In this document: in pieces, positions 1-8,457 of the stretch | Layout of the letters: each line of letters begins with the position of its first letter | How positions within the stretch are numbered: position 1 is the stretch's first letter | Source: Neisseriaceae bacterium | GTDB lineage: Bacteria > Pseudomonadota > Gammaproteobacteria > Burkholderiales > Chromobacteriaceae | Assembly (NCBI GenBank): GCA_027489245.1 | Contig: JAIYAC010000012.1 | Span: 1 to 64,000, forward strand | Reading direction: 5' to 3' | Length of the DNA stretch: 64,000 bases | The notes under the pieces: generated by a model | Seen by the model: only the letters and a program-made list of their open reading frames with translations | Told to the model about the DNA's origin: nothing | Database searches by the model: none | Made by a program: the position numbers and the translations under genes

Positions 1-101
1 CAGTGCAAGTATTTGGCTTAGCCAGACACTTACACCTATCGGTTATTTGGTCTGTTAAAGAGCGGTGCTGACTGCTTGTTTCGTTTGCGTCGTCAGCTGA
101 G
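1..101 (-). other. 5' leader of an rRNA operon (boxA), 16S gene lies left of the window
   Basis: Read on the minus strand, this stretch is a typical proteobacterial rRNA leader. Positions 53-63 give GCTCTTTAACA, the boxA antitermination element bound by NusB/NusE, followed by leader sequence running to the window edge. The 16S gene itself is not in the window, so the rRNA identity rests on boxA, the very strong promoter just upstream and the resemblance to known leaders. Confidence 0.8.
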
Positions 102-165
102 GAGGCGAACTATACCCACCCCACCCAAACCCGTCAACACTTATCGCAAAGTTTTTTACTCGTGC
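102..165 (-). promoter_or_regulatory. rRNA P1-type sigma70 promoter
   Basis: On the minus strand a -35 TTGACG (132-137) is separated by exactly 17 bases from a -10 TATAGT (109-114). A GC-rich discriminator follows, as expected for stringently controlled rRNA promoters. An A/T tract upstream of the -35 (about 146-160) resembles an UP element. Transcription runs leftwards into the boxA leader, divergent from the HAD-family gene that starts at 259. Confidence 0.8.
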
Positions 166-258
166 ATAGTCAAGCTACTGATTGAACAGCAAAAAGTGCG
201 GGATTTTTTTTGCAGGACTGCATAGACTTGGTCGCTTTCCGATTGAACGCATCGCTAC

Positions 259-897
259 ATGACGCTCACACCGCACACTCAACACTGGCTTTTTGACCTA
301 GATGACACGCTGCACCATGCTGGCGCTGCCGTTTTCCCGATGATTAACGAGTATATGACCAGCTATATCTGTCGCCACGTGGGGGTGGGCCGTGCCGAAG
401 CAGACCGGCTGCGCACGGACTACTGGGCGCGCTACGGTGCGACACTCGCCGGGCTACAACGCCACCATGGCATTACGCCACAGCATTTTCTGATGCAGAC
501 GCACCCGATGGATAGTTTGCTGCCCTTGATTGAAACCAGTACACAGCTCCCGCTATGGCTCAAGCGCCTGCCGGGGCGCAAGTGGGTGTTTTCCAATGGT
601 CCACAGCATTATGTAGAAGCGATTGTGCGCCACCTGGGGATAGAAGCACAGATTGAAGGCTGCTTTGGCATGGATAGCTTTGGCTTGACGCCGAAACCCA
701 GGGTGGCGGCCTACACCAGCGTGCTGCGTCAGGCGGGCATTCACGCCGGGCGTTGCATCATGGTGGAGGATTCTGCGGCCAACCTGAAAACTGCCAAACG
801 CCTGGGTATGCGCACAGTATGGCTTAGCCACCAGTACCGCAAACCGTCCTGGGTGGACTGGCGCATTACCTCATTGCTTGATTTGCAGCGCCTTTAG
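259..897 (+). CDS. HAD-family pyrimidine 5'-nucleotidase
   Basis: A 212-residue haloacid-dehalogenase-superfamily hydrolase of the SDT1/YjjG type, expected to dephosphorylate pyrimidine nucleoside monophosphates in the cytoplasm. Motif I DLDDT lies at residues 13-17 (nucleophile Asp13, acid/base Asp15), motif II SNG at about 112, the motif III lysine in a PKP segment near 146, and motif IV VEDSAAN near 169. The cap domain is all-helical. No clear Shine-Dalgarno sequence precedes the ATG. Its last 27 bases overlap the convergent VanZ-like gene. Substrate specificity is inferred from family only. Confidence 0.82.
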   Translation: MTLTPHTQHWLFDLDDTLHHAGAAVFPMINEYMTSYICRHVGVGRAEADRLRTDYWARYGATLAGLQRHHGITPQHFLMQTHPMDSLLPLIETSTQLPLWLKRLPGRKWVFSNGPQHYVEAIVRHLGIEAQIEGCFGMDSFGLTPKPRVAAYTSVLRQAGIHAGRCIMVEDSAANLKTAKRLGMRTVWLSHQYRKPSWVDWRITSLLDLQRL

Positions 898-1965
898 CTG
901 CTGGTAGCAGGAAAGCAGCAAGCACGCCATGGCGGCAGCCGGCCACAGGTCTGATAGAAAATCGAGCAGCGCACTCATATTGAGCAGATGGCCATAGGGC
1001 CAGCGGAAGAGCGATAGAAAATCAGACTGCACTTCGCTGAGTGGCCATAGTGTGGCGGCAAACTGGGCCAACAGTAATGCCAGTATGGCCGTCATGGTTT
1101 GCACCAGCCGTGAGCGCCCGGCAACAAACCACAGCAGCAGGAAGCCGGCGGTCAAGCCGGTAACCAGATGGGGGTTGATCCACTGAAATAGTGCGAAGGG
1201 CTTGAGCAGCACGCCGGCGGCCAACATTTTGCACAACCAGATGGCGGTGAGCAGCAACAGAATGGCCTTGAAACGATCCACTTTCTGCCGGAGCAAGCTG
1301 GTCATGAACAAGCAGGCCGCCAGCATATTGGCCATGGCACCGCCAGCCTCTACCAGGAACAGGAACAGCCGAGGGTTATCCAGCGGGGAAACATACGGTT
1401 GCGGCAGACCCTGCGGATAAGCCACCACGCCAAACAGCGGCATGGCGGGGTTGAGCTGGGTGATGAACCACAGGCCCAGCAGCAGCAGGCCGTAATCTAC
1501 GGCGCTATGGTCGGCAAAATGGCGACGGCGCCATTGCTTGAGGTGGTGCCATTGGCGACGAAACAGCGGCGATACCGCCAGCGTGGCGCCGATACAGGCC
1601 CCGGCCACATTGCAGATCACATCCAGATTGGACGCTACCCGCATGGGCAGGAATTCTTGCAGGAACTCGACGCTGATGCTGGTGAAGCAGGCGACAAGGA
1701 TGGCAAGCAGGAATGAGTGCCAGCGCGGCAGCAGCAATAGCGCCAGGCTAAAACCGTAGGGAATATAGATGACGACGTTGGCCGCATTATCAAAAAAGCG
1801 GACATAGAACGGCAGCGGGTAGGACAGAAACTCGAAGAACGGCCGCCCCGAGTAGGCCCAGCCACTAAAGGGATACAGGCTGAGAAAGAAGATCACCACG
1901 GCATTGACGATTGCGGCATACAGCGCAACGTGGCTATGGGTGGCGCGGCCTGGCTGCGCGGTCAT
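871..1965 (-). CDS. VanZ-like family membrane protein
   Basis: A 364-residue integral membrane protein with about eight to nine hydrophobic segments. The N-terminal half matches the VanZ-like domain: TM1 ending in SLYPF, a DNAANVVIYIPYG segment, then SVEFLQ and the NLDVICNVAGACIGA segment typical of the family. VanZ was named for low-level teicoplanin resistance, but most members have no assigned role and resistance should not be assumed here. The C-terminal half carries further membrane segments. The gene overlaps the 3' end of the HAD gene by 27 bases. Confidence 0.8.
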   Translation of the reverse strand: MTAQPGRATHSHVALYAAIVNAVVIFFLSLYPFSGWAYSGRPFFEFLSYPLPFYVRFFDNAANVVIYIPYGFSLALLLLPRWHSFLLAILVACFTSISVEFLQEFLPMRVASNLDVICNVAGACIGATLAVSPLFRRQWHHLKQWRRRHFADHSAVDYGLLLLGLWFITQLNPAMPLFGVVAYPQGLPQPYVSPLDNPRLFLFLVEAGGAMANMLAACLFMTSLLRQKVDRFKAILLLLTAIWLCKMLAAGVLLKPFALFQWINPHLVTGLTAGFLLLWFVAGRSRLVQTMTAILALLLAQFAATLWPLSEVQSDFLSLFRWPYGHLLNMSALLDFLSDLWPAAAMACLLLSCYQQLKALQIKQ

Positions 1966-2065
1966 TGAGCAAGCACTTCCGGAGGGATGAACAAGTACAG
2001 CATACCCAGCACCCCATGGGCTGACAAGCTAGCCAAAGGCCACACAGGGGTGTTTGCGGAAAAAC

Positions 2066-2091
2066 AAAAAGGGCACCGGAGTGCCCTTTTT
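2066..2091 (-). terminator. Intrinsic terminator after the ompW-like gene
   Basis: GGGCAC (2071-2076), loop CGGA, GTGCCC (2081-2086), flanked by A5 and T5 runs, so it can work in both directions. It sits 19 bases past the ompW stop codon. Confidence 0.85.
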
Positions 2092-2109
2092 CACACGATA
2101 CGGCAAGTA

Positions 2110-2703
2110 TTAGAACTTGGTACCGATACCCACGCTGGTTACCAGCGGGTTGATGTCCAGGGTGCCCAGCTGAGTACCGCCAGTGCTTACCTTGGTCTTG
2201 ATCCAGATTTTCTTCACGTCCAGGTTCAGGAACACATCTTTGGTCAGCGGCATATCGATACCGGCTTGCAGCGCTGGACCAAAGCTGTTTTTCTTCACGT
2301 CAAGAATGGTCGATGTCTTGTTTTTCAGACCATAGAAGCGGGTGTAGTTCAGACCAGCACCCACGTATGGGCGGAATTCGCCTTGCGGGTTAAAGTGATA
2401 CTGGGCAGTCAGCGTCGGCGGCAGCACTTTTACGGTTGCCAGCTCAGTCGAACCTGCGTTAACAGAATGCTTGGAGGTACCCAGAATCAGTTCCACACCC
2501 ACGTTGTTAGTCAGCATGTAGGTGAAATCAACTTCCGGAATGGTGTCATCTTTAACATCAACGCCCAGCTGAGCGAGTGTGCTGTCTACAGAAGTCTCCG
2601 GATTCACAGTGGTCACGCGGAAACGCGCCAGGATGTCGCCCTGGGCAGCAAAAGCGTTGGTGGCAAGCAGGGTAGCCAGAGCAGCAATAGCAAGCTTTTT
2701 CAT
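2110..2703 (-). CDS. ompW: OmpW-family outer membrane protein
   Basis: A 197-residue outer-membrane beta-barrel of the OmpW family, a small eight-stranded channel implicated in uptake of hydrophobic compounds. A signal peptide (MKKLAIAALATLLATNAFA, cleavage before AQGD) is followed by alternating strands; FRPYVGAGLNYTRFY is family-typical and the chain ends in Phe (GIGTKF), the usual barrel C-terminus. Start choice: the frame is open to a TTG upstream, but GGAG at 2710-2713 lies 6 bases before the ATG at 2703, which begins the signal peptide. It has its own terminator and is divergent from ubiD. Confidence 0.88.
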   Translation of the reverse strand: MKKLAIAALATLLATNAFAAQGDILARFRVTTVNPETSVDSTLAQLGVDVKDDTIPEVDFTYMLTNNVGVELILGTSKHSVNAGSTELATVKVLPPTLTAQYHFNPQGEFRPYVGAGLNYTRFYGLKNKTSTILDVKKNSFGPALQAGIDMPLTKDVFLNLDVKKIWIKTKVSTGGTQLGTLDINPLVTSVGIGTKF

Positions 2704-2851
2704 CATTATCTCCAAGCGGGTAGCTAGTAAAAGTAGTTCGCTTGCTTGCCCGCTTATTGACTTGATTCACTGCGGACAGTAGCTTGCGACGTCAGAACCT
2801 AGATTAACCTTGCGCCGCACCATCGTTTTTGCGCTAGATCATGAAAAAATC

Positions 2852-4327
2852 ATGAAATACCACGACTTGAGGGACTTCATGTCCCAGCTTGAGGCTCAGG
2901 GCGAGCTCAAACGCATTACCTACCCTGTTTCCCCCCATCTGGAAATGACCGAAATCGGCGACCGCGTGCTCAAGGCCGGCGGCCCTGCCCTGCTGTTTAC
3001 CCAGCCGCAAGCAGGCGACAAGCGCTACGACATGCCGGTGCTGGCCAACCTGTTCGGCACCCCCAGGCGTGTGGCCATGGGCATGGGGGCGGATGACGTC
3101 CTGGCGCTGCGCGACATCGGCAAGACGCTGGCTTACCTGAAAGAACCGGAGCCGCCAAAAGGCTTTCGCGACGCCTGGGACAAGCTGCCGCTGCTGAAAC
3201 AGGTGCTATCGATGGCACCCAAAGAAGTACGCAAAGCGCCCTGCCAGGAAATCGTATGGGAAGGCGATGAAGTTGATCTGTCGCGCCTGCCCATCCAGCA
3301 CTGTTGGCCTGGCGACGTAGCGCCCCTGATAACCTGGGGCCTCACGGTGACCCGTGGCCCGCACAAGAAGCGGCAAAACCTGGGCATCTACCGCCAGCAG
3401 GTTATCGGCCGCAACCGCGTCATCATGCGCTGGCTGGCACACCGCGGCGGTGCGCTGGACTACCGCGAATTCCGTGCGGCCAACCCTGACAAGCCCTACC
3501 CGGTAGCCGTAGTACTGGGCTGTGACCCAGCCACTATCCTGGGTGCCGTGACCCCGGTGCCGGATACGCTGTCCGAATACCAGTTTGCCGGCTTGCTGCG
3601 CGGCAGCCGTACCGAGCTGGTGAAGTGCATCGGTTCCGACCTGCAGGTACCGGCAAGCGCCGAAATCGTGCTGGAAGGCCACCTCCACCCCAACGATATG
3701 GCCATGGAAGGCCCGTACGGCGACCATACCGGCTACTACAACGAGCAAGATAGCTTCCCGGTTTTCACCATCGACCGCATCACCATGCGCGAAAACCCGG
3801 TATACCACAGCACCTACACCGGCAAACCGCCGGATGAGCCGGCCATCCTGGGCGTGGCGCTGAACGAAGTGTTCGTGCCCATCCTGCAAAAGCAGTTTCC
3901 CGAGATCGTGGACTTTTACCTGCCGCCGGAAGGCTGCAGTTACCGCATGGCCGTGATCAGCATCAAGAAGCAGTACCCCGGCCACGCCAAGCGCGTAATG
4001 ATGGGTTGCTGGAGCTTCCTGCGCCAGTTCATGTACACCAAGTTCATTGTGGTGGTGGACGACGACGTGAACACCCGCGACTGGAAAGAAGTGATCTGGG
4101 CCATTACCACCCGCATGGACCCGGTGCGCGATACCACGCTGATAGAAAACACGCCGATCGACTACCTGGACTTTGCCAGCCCGATCTCCGGTCTGGGGGG
4201 CAAAATGGGGCTGGATGCGACCAATAAGCTGCCAGGGGAAACCAACCGGGAATGGGGTACTACCATCAGCATGAGTGCCGAAGTGTCGGCGCGTATCGAT
4301 AGCATTTGGCAGGAACTGGGTCTGTAA
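2852..4327 (+). CDS. ubiD: 4-hydroxy-3-polyprenylbenzoate decarboxylase UbiD
   Basis: A 491-residue prenylated-FMN-dependent decarboxylase that removes the ring carboxylate of 4-hydroxy-3-polyprenylbenzoate in ubiquinone synthesis. Similarity to E. coli UbiD (497 aa) runs end to end: an N-terminal MKYHDLRDF block, [22 protein letters not shown], and [12 protein letters not shown] around the active site. I chose the ATG at 2852 because it matches the family N-terminus, although the frame is open to a TTG at 2810 and no strong Shine-Dalgarno sequence is visible. UbiX, which makes the cofactor, is not in this window. Confidence 0.95.
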   Translation: MKYHDLRDFMSQLEAQGELKRITYPVSPHLEMTEIGDRVLKAGGPALLFTQPQAGDKRYDMPVLANLFGTPRRVAMGMGADDVLALRDIGKTLAYLKEPEPPKGFRDAWDKLPLLKQVLSMAPKEVRKAPCQEIVWEGDEVDLSRLPIQHCWPGDVAPLITWGLTVTRGPHKKRQNLGIYRQQVIGRNRVIMRWLAHRGGALDYREFRAANPDKPYPVAVVLGCDPATILGAVTPVPDTLSEYQFAGLLRGSRTELVKCIGSDLQVPASAEIVLEGHLHPNDMAMEGPYGDHTGYYNEQDSFPVFTIDRITMRENPVYHSTYTGKPPDEPAILGVALNEVFVPILQKQFPEIVDFYLPPEGCSYRMAVISIKKQYPGHAKRVMMGCWSFLRQFMYTKFIVVVDDDVNTRDWKEVIWAITTRMDPVRDTTLIENTPIDYLDFASPISGLGGKMGLDATNKLPGETNREWGTTISMSAEVSARIDSIWQELGL

Positions 4328-4384
4328 TACACAGAGATGTAGCGCAATGTAGCAACATGCCAATAAAATGATGCCAACAGCTTG

Positions 4385-4425
4385 ATGGCCGCCACGAATC
4401 ACTGCAGATTCGTGGCGGCCATTTT
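4385..4425 (+). terminator. Terminator-like hairpin after ubiD
   Basis: A perfect 16-bp stem (4385-4400 with 4407-4422), 6-base loop, followed by TTTT. It separates ubiD from the lipoprotein gene, whose start codon is 30 bases away. Confidence 0.8.
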
Positions 4426-4452
4426 AACCCGACCCCACAAGCGAGGCTCATC

Positions 4453-5892
4453 TTGGTACCCCATCCGAAGCGGCTACAGCATGCATTTATCCTGACAACT
4501 TTGTGCGCAGTACTAGCACTGGCCGGATGTGGCGGCGGTGGTGGCGGCGGGGGAAGTGCAGGACAAAGCACGGAGAGTGGTAGTAGCACCAGCAATACTG
4601 GCGGAACAAGCAGTACATCCAAAGCAGCTTCAATCAATTTCAGCTCTGCCACGCCGGACGTTCTTGTCTATCAAGGTGGGGAAGGTGAAACACAGGCTGA
4701 AGTGAAGTTTCTGGTAAAAGATGCCTTGAATCAGCCACTGGCAGGTGAAACGGTCAAATTCTCTTTGAATACTGCAGTGGGTGGTCTGACGCTCCAGTCA
4801 ACCCAGGCCATTACCGATAGCAGCGGCATTGCCACCGCCCGCGTCATCTCCGGCACAGTGCCGACGCCAGTCAGGGTAACCGCTGTAGCAGGTAAATACA
4901 GCGCCCAATCGAGCCAACTGGCCATCAGTACCGGCCTACCCCATCAGAATGGCTTCTCACTCTCTGCTTCCAGCTATAACCCGTCGTTCTATAACACCGA
5001 CGGTGTCAACATCACCCTTACTGCCCGTGCCTCCGATCGCCAAGGCAACCCGGTTCCGGATGGTACGGCAGTCAATTTTGTTACCGAGGGCGGTATCGGC
5101 ATCATCACCTCCAAGTGCAATATGAGCGGTGGCAGCTGTACTGTTACGTTACTAAGTAGTGGTTCGCGCAATGCGCTAGTGGATGATGGGCGTCAAACCG
5201 TATTAGCCTACATGCAGGGCGAGGAAAGTTTCGATGACAAAAACAGTAATGGCGTTTTTGATAACGGGGAGTACGTCAGTAACTACGATCTACCAGAGGC
5301 CTTTCTGAATGCCAGACCCGGCCAGACACGAACTACCCCCAACAAGGCACAAACCTGGCTTACCGTTGCAGGCAACAGCTACTCCGAGTTCTATCTGGAT
5401 CTTAATGGCAATGGTATTCATGACGAAACCGGCAACACTTACTTTGATGGCGTGGCACGCTCGGATGGCAGGACACCATCCACTGTTCATTTACGACGCT
5501 GGGTAGAGATCATCTGGGGCGTAAACAACAACAACTTCCTGACTACTCCCGCCAAGGGCAGTGGAGGACTGAATAACTTTGACCTTTGTCCATCGACTGC
5601 GGCGACGATGGAGTACACACCGACTGATATCTTCAGCAATGTATTACCAGCAGGTACTACCATCGCATTCAGTATCACTAGCACTGCGGCTGCTAGTGCA
5701 GTCATCAACGGTACCTCAACGTACACTGTGGATAACCAGATCAATCGTCCGGAAATGTACCCGGTCGATATTGGGCTTGCCAACGGCGTAACCTGCGCCA
5801 CGGCGGCAACGGCACCCGACATGCTGGTTATCACTATCACATTGCCAGGCAGTGCCACAGCTAAGAAATTCAGTTTCCCGATCTTCAACTAA
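4453..5892 (+). CDS. Lipoprotein with a bacterial Ig-like (Big_1) domain
   Basis: A 479-residue predicted lipoprotein. The signal peptide ends in a lipobox (LAGC, Cys26), followed by eight glycines and a Ser/Thr/Gly-rich linker to about residue 55, so the folded part stands off the membrane. Residues about 60-155 look like an invasin/intimin-type Ig domain (AEVKFLVKDALNQPLAGETV, SSGIATARV). Two acidic Asn/Gly loops (about 261-270 and 316-326, the second DLNGNGIHDE) resemble calcium-binding loops. The start codon is TTG, supported by GAGG at 4443-4446 and by the absence of another start before the signal peptide. The role, adhesion or envelope structure, is not known. Confidence 0.72.
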   Translation: MVPHPKRLQHAFILTTLCAVLALAGCGGGGGGGGSAGQSTESGSSTSNTGGTSSTSKAASINFSSATPDVLVYQGGEGETQAEVKFLVKDALNQPLAGETVKFSLNTAVGGLTLQSTQAITDSSGIATARVISGTVPTPVRVTAVAGKYSAQSSQLAISTGLPHQNGFSLSASSYNPSFYNTDGVNITLTARASDRQGNPVPDGTAVNFVTEGGIGIITSKCNMSGGSCTVTLLSSGSRNALVDDGRQTVLAYMQGEESFDDKNSNGVFDNGEYVSNYDLPEAFLNARPGQTRTTPNKAQTWLTVAGNSYSEFYLDLNGNGIHDETGNTYFDGVARSDGRTPSTVHLRRWVEIIWGVNNNNFLTTPAKGSGGLNNFDLCPSTAATMEYTPTDIFSNVLPAGTTIAFSITSTAAASAVINGTSTYTVDNQINRPEMYPVDIGLANGVTCATAATAPDMLVITITLPGSATAKKFSFPIFN

Positions 5893-5909
5893 GTAAATAG
5901 CCACAAACA

Positions 5910-5945
5910 AATCAGGCCGCGCTATTATCGCGGCCTGATTGTTTT
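5910..5945 (+). terminator. Terminator after the Ig-like lipoprotein gene
   Basis: A 12-bp perfect stem (5910-5921 with 5929-5940), 7-base loop, then GTTTTC. The next gene starts 18 bases later. Confidence 0.85.
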
Positions 5946-5962
5946 CTTACCGGAGCCCAACC

Positions 5963-6319
5963 ATGTCTAACCCGAACTCCCCCAACCGCCTGAAACGCCT
6001 GTCGCCACGCCAACGCAAGAAACTGCGCGTAGGCGAGTTCCAGGAGCTGGGCTTTACCGTGGTCGCCGCGCTGGCAGGCCTGGACGATGCGGCCAACGAT
6101 GCTTTCCTGAACGGCTGGCTGGAAGCGGTAGATGCACAAGGCGTGAGCTTTGGTGGCCACTTTAGCGATGGTCAGCTGGATGGCATCGTGTTTCCGGTAA
6201 ACGGCGTGAAAGTTACCGCCGACGTACAAGCTGCCCTGGCTGCCTGGCTGAAAGGCCGCAGCGAAGTGTCCAACGTAGAAGTCAGCGGCCTGCTGGACGT
6301 ATGGCATAGCGCCTGGTAA
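5963..6319 (+). CDS. yggL: YggL family (DUF469) protein
   Basis: A 118-residue small basic protein of the YggL/DUF469 family; family members associate with the 50S ribosomal subunit. Family-like blocks include LKRLSPRQRKKLRVGEFQE near the N-terminus and GVSFGGHFSDGQLDGIVF in the middle. The ATG at 5963 is preferred over an upstream in-frame start because GGAG (5952-5955) lies 7 bases ahead and the upstream codons fall in the preceding terminator. It is followed by its own terminator. Confidence 0.88.
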   Translation: MSNPNSPNRLKRLSPRQRKKLRVGEFQELGFTVVAALAGLDDAANDAFLNGWLEAVDAQGVSFGGHFSDGQLDGIVFPVNGVKVTADVQAALAAWLKGRSEVSNVEVSGLLDVWHSAW

Positions 6320-6336
6320 GCCACAGGCTACCCGCC

Positions 6337-6367
6337 AAAAAGCCTGCCATCCGGCAGGCTTTTTTTA
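6337..6367 (+). terminator. Intrinsic terminator after yggL
   Basis: AGCCTGCC (6341-6348), loop ATCC, GGCAGGCT (6353-6360), flanked by A4 and a long T run. Confidence 0.9.
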
Positions 6368-6386
6368 TTGCTGCGGCACCATCAGA

Positions 6387-6427
6387 AAAGGTTGGCCGCA
6401 TACCGTCATGGCATGCGGCCAACCTTT
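6387..6427. repeat. Inverted pair of the 13-base repeated word, hairpin between convergent genes
   Basis: A perfect 15-bp stem (6387-6401 with 6413-6427) around an 11-base loop. Each arm contains one copy of the extended word AAGGTTGGCCGCA/TGCGGCCAACCTT. It lies between the 3' ends of yggL (+) and the DUF2164 gene (-), as paired uptake sequences do in Neisseria, where they double as terminators. Confidence 0.85.
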
Positions 6428-6454
6428 CAAGGCATCCACTCAGCAGCGGGTGGG

Positions 6455-6700
6455 CTAGCTGCGTTCCAGCTCCCACAGGGCAGACTGTAGCGACTCCATG
6501 CGCGTATCCAGCGCACTACGGGCATCGGCCAGCGCCTTGTTGTAGATGGCCGGGCCGATACGCTCGGCGACAAACAGCGCTAGCGCCTGGGCATCAAAGC
6601 CGCCCAGCGCCACCTCGTGTTCACCGGCCAGGTACTGCTGTACCTGGCTGGCCAGTTCTGCCAGCTGCGGCTGGGTCAGATAGCGTTCATCGCTTTTCAT
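6455..6700 (-). CDS. DUF2164 family protein
   Basis: An 81-residue cytoplasmic protein matching the size and pattern of the DUF2164 family, including FVAERIGPAIYNKALADAR in the middle. No function is known for the family. It starts 38 bases downstream of the symporter stop codon on the same strand, so it may be cotranscribed with it. Confidence 0.75.
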   Translation of the reverse strand: MKSDERYLTQPQLAELASQVQQYLAGEHEVALGGFDAQALALFVAERIGPAIYNKALADARSALDTRMESLQSALWELERS

Positions 6701-6738
6701 GATGCATCCATCGTTGTCCAGCCGACAGTGTCAGCGCA

Positions 6739-8055
6739 TCAGCCCTGTTTGGCAAATGCAGGCTTCATGTCCTGCTCGCGGCGTGGCTCGGGGTCGATAT
6801 CGTCGTCCTCGTCCAGCACCGGCTGGGCAGCGCCCAGCTCTTTTTCGCTCTTGGCGACCACGCAGGCGGCAATGGCGTTGCCCAGTACGTTGGTGGCGGA
6901 GCGGCCCATGTCCAGGAAGTGATCCACGCCCAGCAGCAGCAGCAGGCCGGCTTCCGGAATGTTGAACTGCGCCAGCGTGGCGGCAATCACCACCAGCGAA
7001 GCACGCGGCACACCGGCCATGCCTTTGGACGTCACCATCAGGATCAGCAGCATGGTGATTTCCTGCGACAGGCTCAGGTCAATGCCGTACGCCTGGGCAA
7101 TGAAGATGGTGGCGAAGGTGCAGTACATCATGGAGCCGTCCAGGTTGAACGAGTAGCCCATCGGCAGCACAAAGCTGGCAATGCGGTCGCTGCAACCAAA
7201 GCGTTTCAGGCGGTCCAGGGTTTTCGGGTAGGCGGCTTCCGAGCTGGCGGTAGAAAACGCCAGCAGTGCCGGCTCGCGGATGGCACGCAGCAGCTCCAGC
7301 ACGCGGCGCTTCAGGAACAGCGAGCCCATGCCCAGCAGTGCCAGCCACAGCAGACCCAGCGACAGGTAGAACTGCGCCATGAAGCTGCCGTAGGTGGACA
7401 GAATGCCCAGGCCTTCCTTCGCCACCATGCCGGCAATCGCGGCAAATACGGCAAAGGGGGCGAAGTTCATCACGTAGCCGGTCACCTTCAGCATGATGTG
7501 CGCTACCGCATCGATAGCATCGATCAGGCCTTTGGCCTTGTCGCCCACGGCGGACGCGGCAGTACCGAAGAACAGCGAGAACACCACAATGGCCAGAATC
7601 TCGTTCTTGGCCAGCGCGTCAAATACGCTCTTGGGGATCAGGTGGCTGATGAAGTCTTTCAGCGTCAGCGCGCCTTTCTCGATACCCGAGCTGGCGGTGA
7701 CTTCCGGCAGCGGCAGGCTCAGGCCCACGCCCGGCTTCAGCACATTCACCATCACCAGGCCCAGCAGCAGCGATACCAGCGAGGCGGTCACAAACCAGCC
7801 CATGGCTTTGGCACCGATGCGGCCAACAGTGGCCGAATCACCCATGCGGGCGATACCTACCACCAGGGTGGAGAACACCAGCGGCGCAATGATCATCTTG
7901 ATCAGGCGCAGGAAGATGTCGGTCAGAATAGACAGCTGGTCAGCAAACGATTTGATCGCTTCTTCGCTGCCAGCCATTTCACGCCAGCCGTAGCCGGCCA
8001 CGATACCCAGCACCATGGCGGCCAGGATCATCTTGGTCAATCGATTAAGTTTCAC
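6739..8055 (-). CDS. Dicarboxylate/amino acid:cation symporter (DAACS family)
   Basis: A 438-residue inner-membrane transporter of the GltP/DctA family, which couples uptake of glutamate, aspartate or C4-dicarboxylates to H+ or Na+. The signatures are clear: a serine-rich reentrant loop (STASSEAAYPKTL), SFNLDGSMMY, the second hairpin GMAGVPRAS, and DHFLDMGRSATNVLGN, which holds the substrate-carboxylate and amino-group contacts. The C-terminal tail is acidic. The aspartase gene lies about 400 bases upstream on the same strand, which suggests aspartate or fumarate as substrate, but the two are separated by a terminator. Confidence 0.88.
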   Translation of the reverse strand: MKLNRLTKMILAAMVLGIVAGYGWREMAGSEEAIKSFADQLSILTDIFLRLIKMIIAPLVFSTLVVGIARMGDSATVGRIGAKAMGWFVTASLVSLLLGLVMVNVLKPGVGLSLPLPEVTASSGIEKGALTLKDFISHLIPKSVFDALAKNEILAIVVFSLFFGTAASAVGDKAKGLIDAIDAVAHIMLKVTGYVMNFAPFAVFAAIAGMVAKEGLGILSTYGSFMAQFYLSLGLLWLALLGMGSLFLKRRVLELLRAIREPALLAFSTASSEAAYPKTLDRLKRFGCSDRIASFVLPMGYSFNLDGSMMYCTFATIFIAQAYGIDLSLSQEITMLLILMVTSKGMAGVPRASLVVIAATLAQFNIPEAGLLLLLGVDHFLDMGRSATNVLGNAIAACVVAKSEKELGAAQPVLDEDDDIDPEPRREQDMKPAFAKQG

Positions 8056-8457
8056 GGTATTTCCCTGTATTGCTTTGTGAAATTAATCCTTTGTAGTGTC
8101 CGCTCCGGTCGTTGCCGGGCGGTACATCAGCGCCGTAGCGCTTGTTTTTTCATGCTGCACTGACAAGGCTGCCGCGCAGGGCTGGCATTAAAACAGAAAG
8201 TGGGCGCGCTGTAATCAGGCAAATCCCGCACCACGGTACCGCGCTGGCGGGCACACAAGCGCGGCCGATAGCGGCAGGCAAGCTTGTGTCGCCACGCACC
8301 ATGATGGCGCAATAAACATGCAAGAAGCCGCCGCAAACTGCGCAAAGCTGGCTTGCCCAGATCGGGCGGCGTGCTGGCCGAAACGGGCAAAAAAATGCCG
8401 CCCTACCTTGCGGCAGGACGGCCAAGCTTCACATCACATTCAAGAGAGAGGGAATCG
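8056..8457. other. 402-base region without a recognised gene
   Basis: It holds the upstream region of the symporter gene and, at its right end, the aspA terminator. Short open frames on the minus strand (about 8127-8425) are Arg/Cys-rich, overlap one another and have no recognisable domain. I see no RNA gene. Confidence 0.6.
8389..8415 (-). terminator. Intrinsic terminator after aspA
   Basis: On the minus strand TGCCGC, 8-base loop, GCGGCA, then a run of seven T. It begins about 42 bases past the aspA stop codon. Confidence 0.85.

Noticed and set aside
8127-8425. Two overlapping minus-strand open frames of about 90 codons upstream of the symporter
   Set aside because: Arg/Cys/Ala-rich, overlapping one another in different frames, with no start signals and lying across the aspA terminator.
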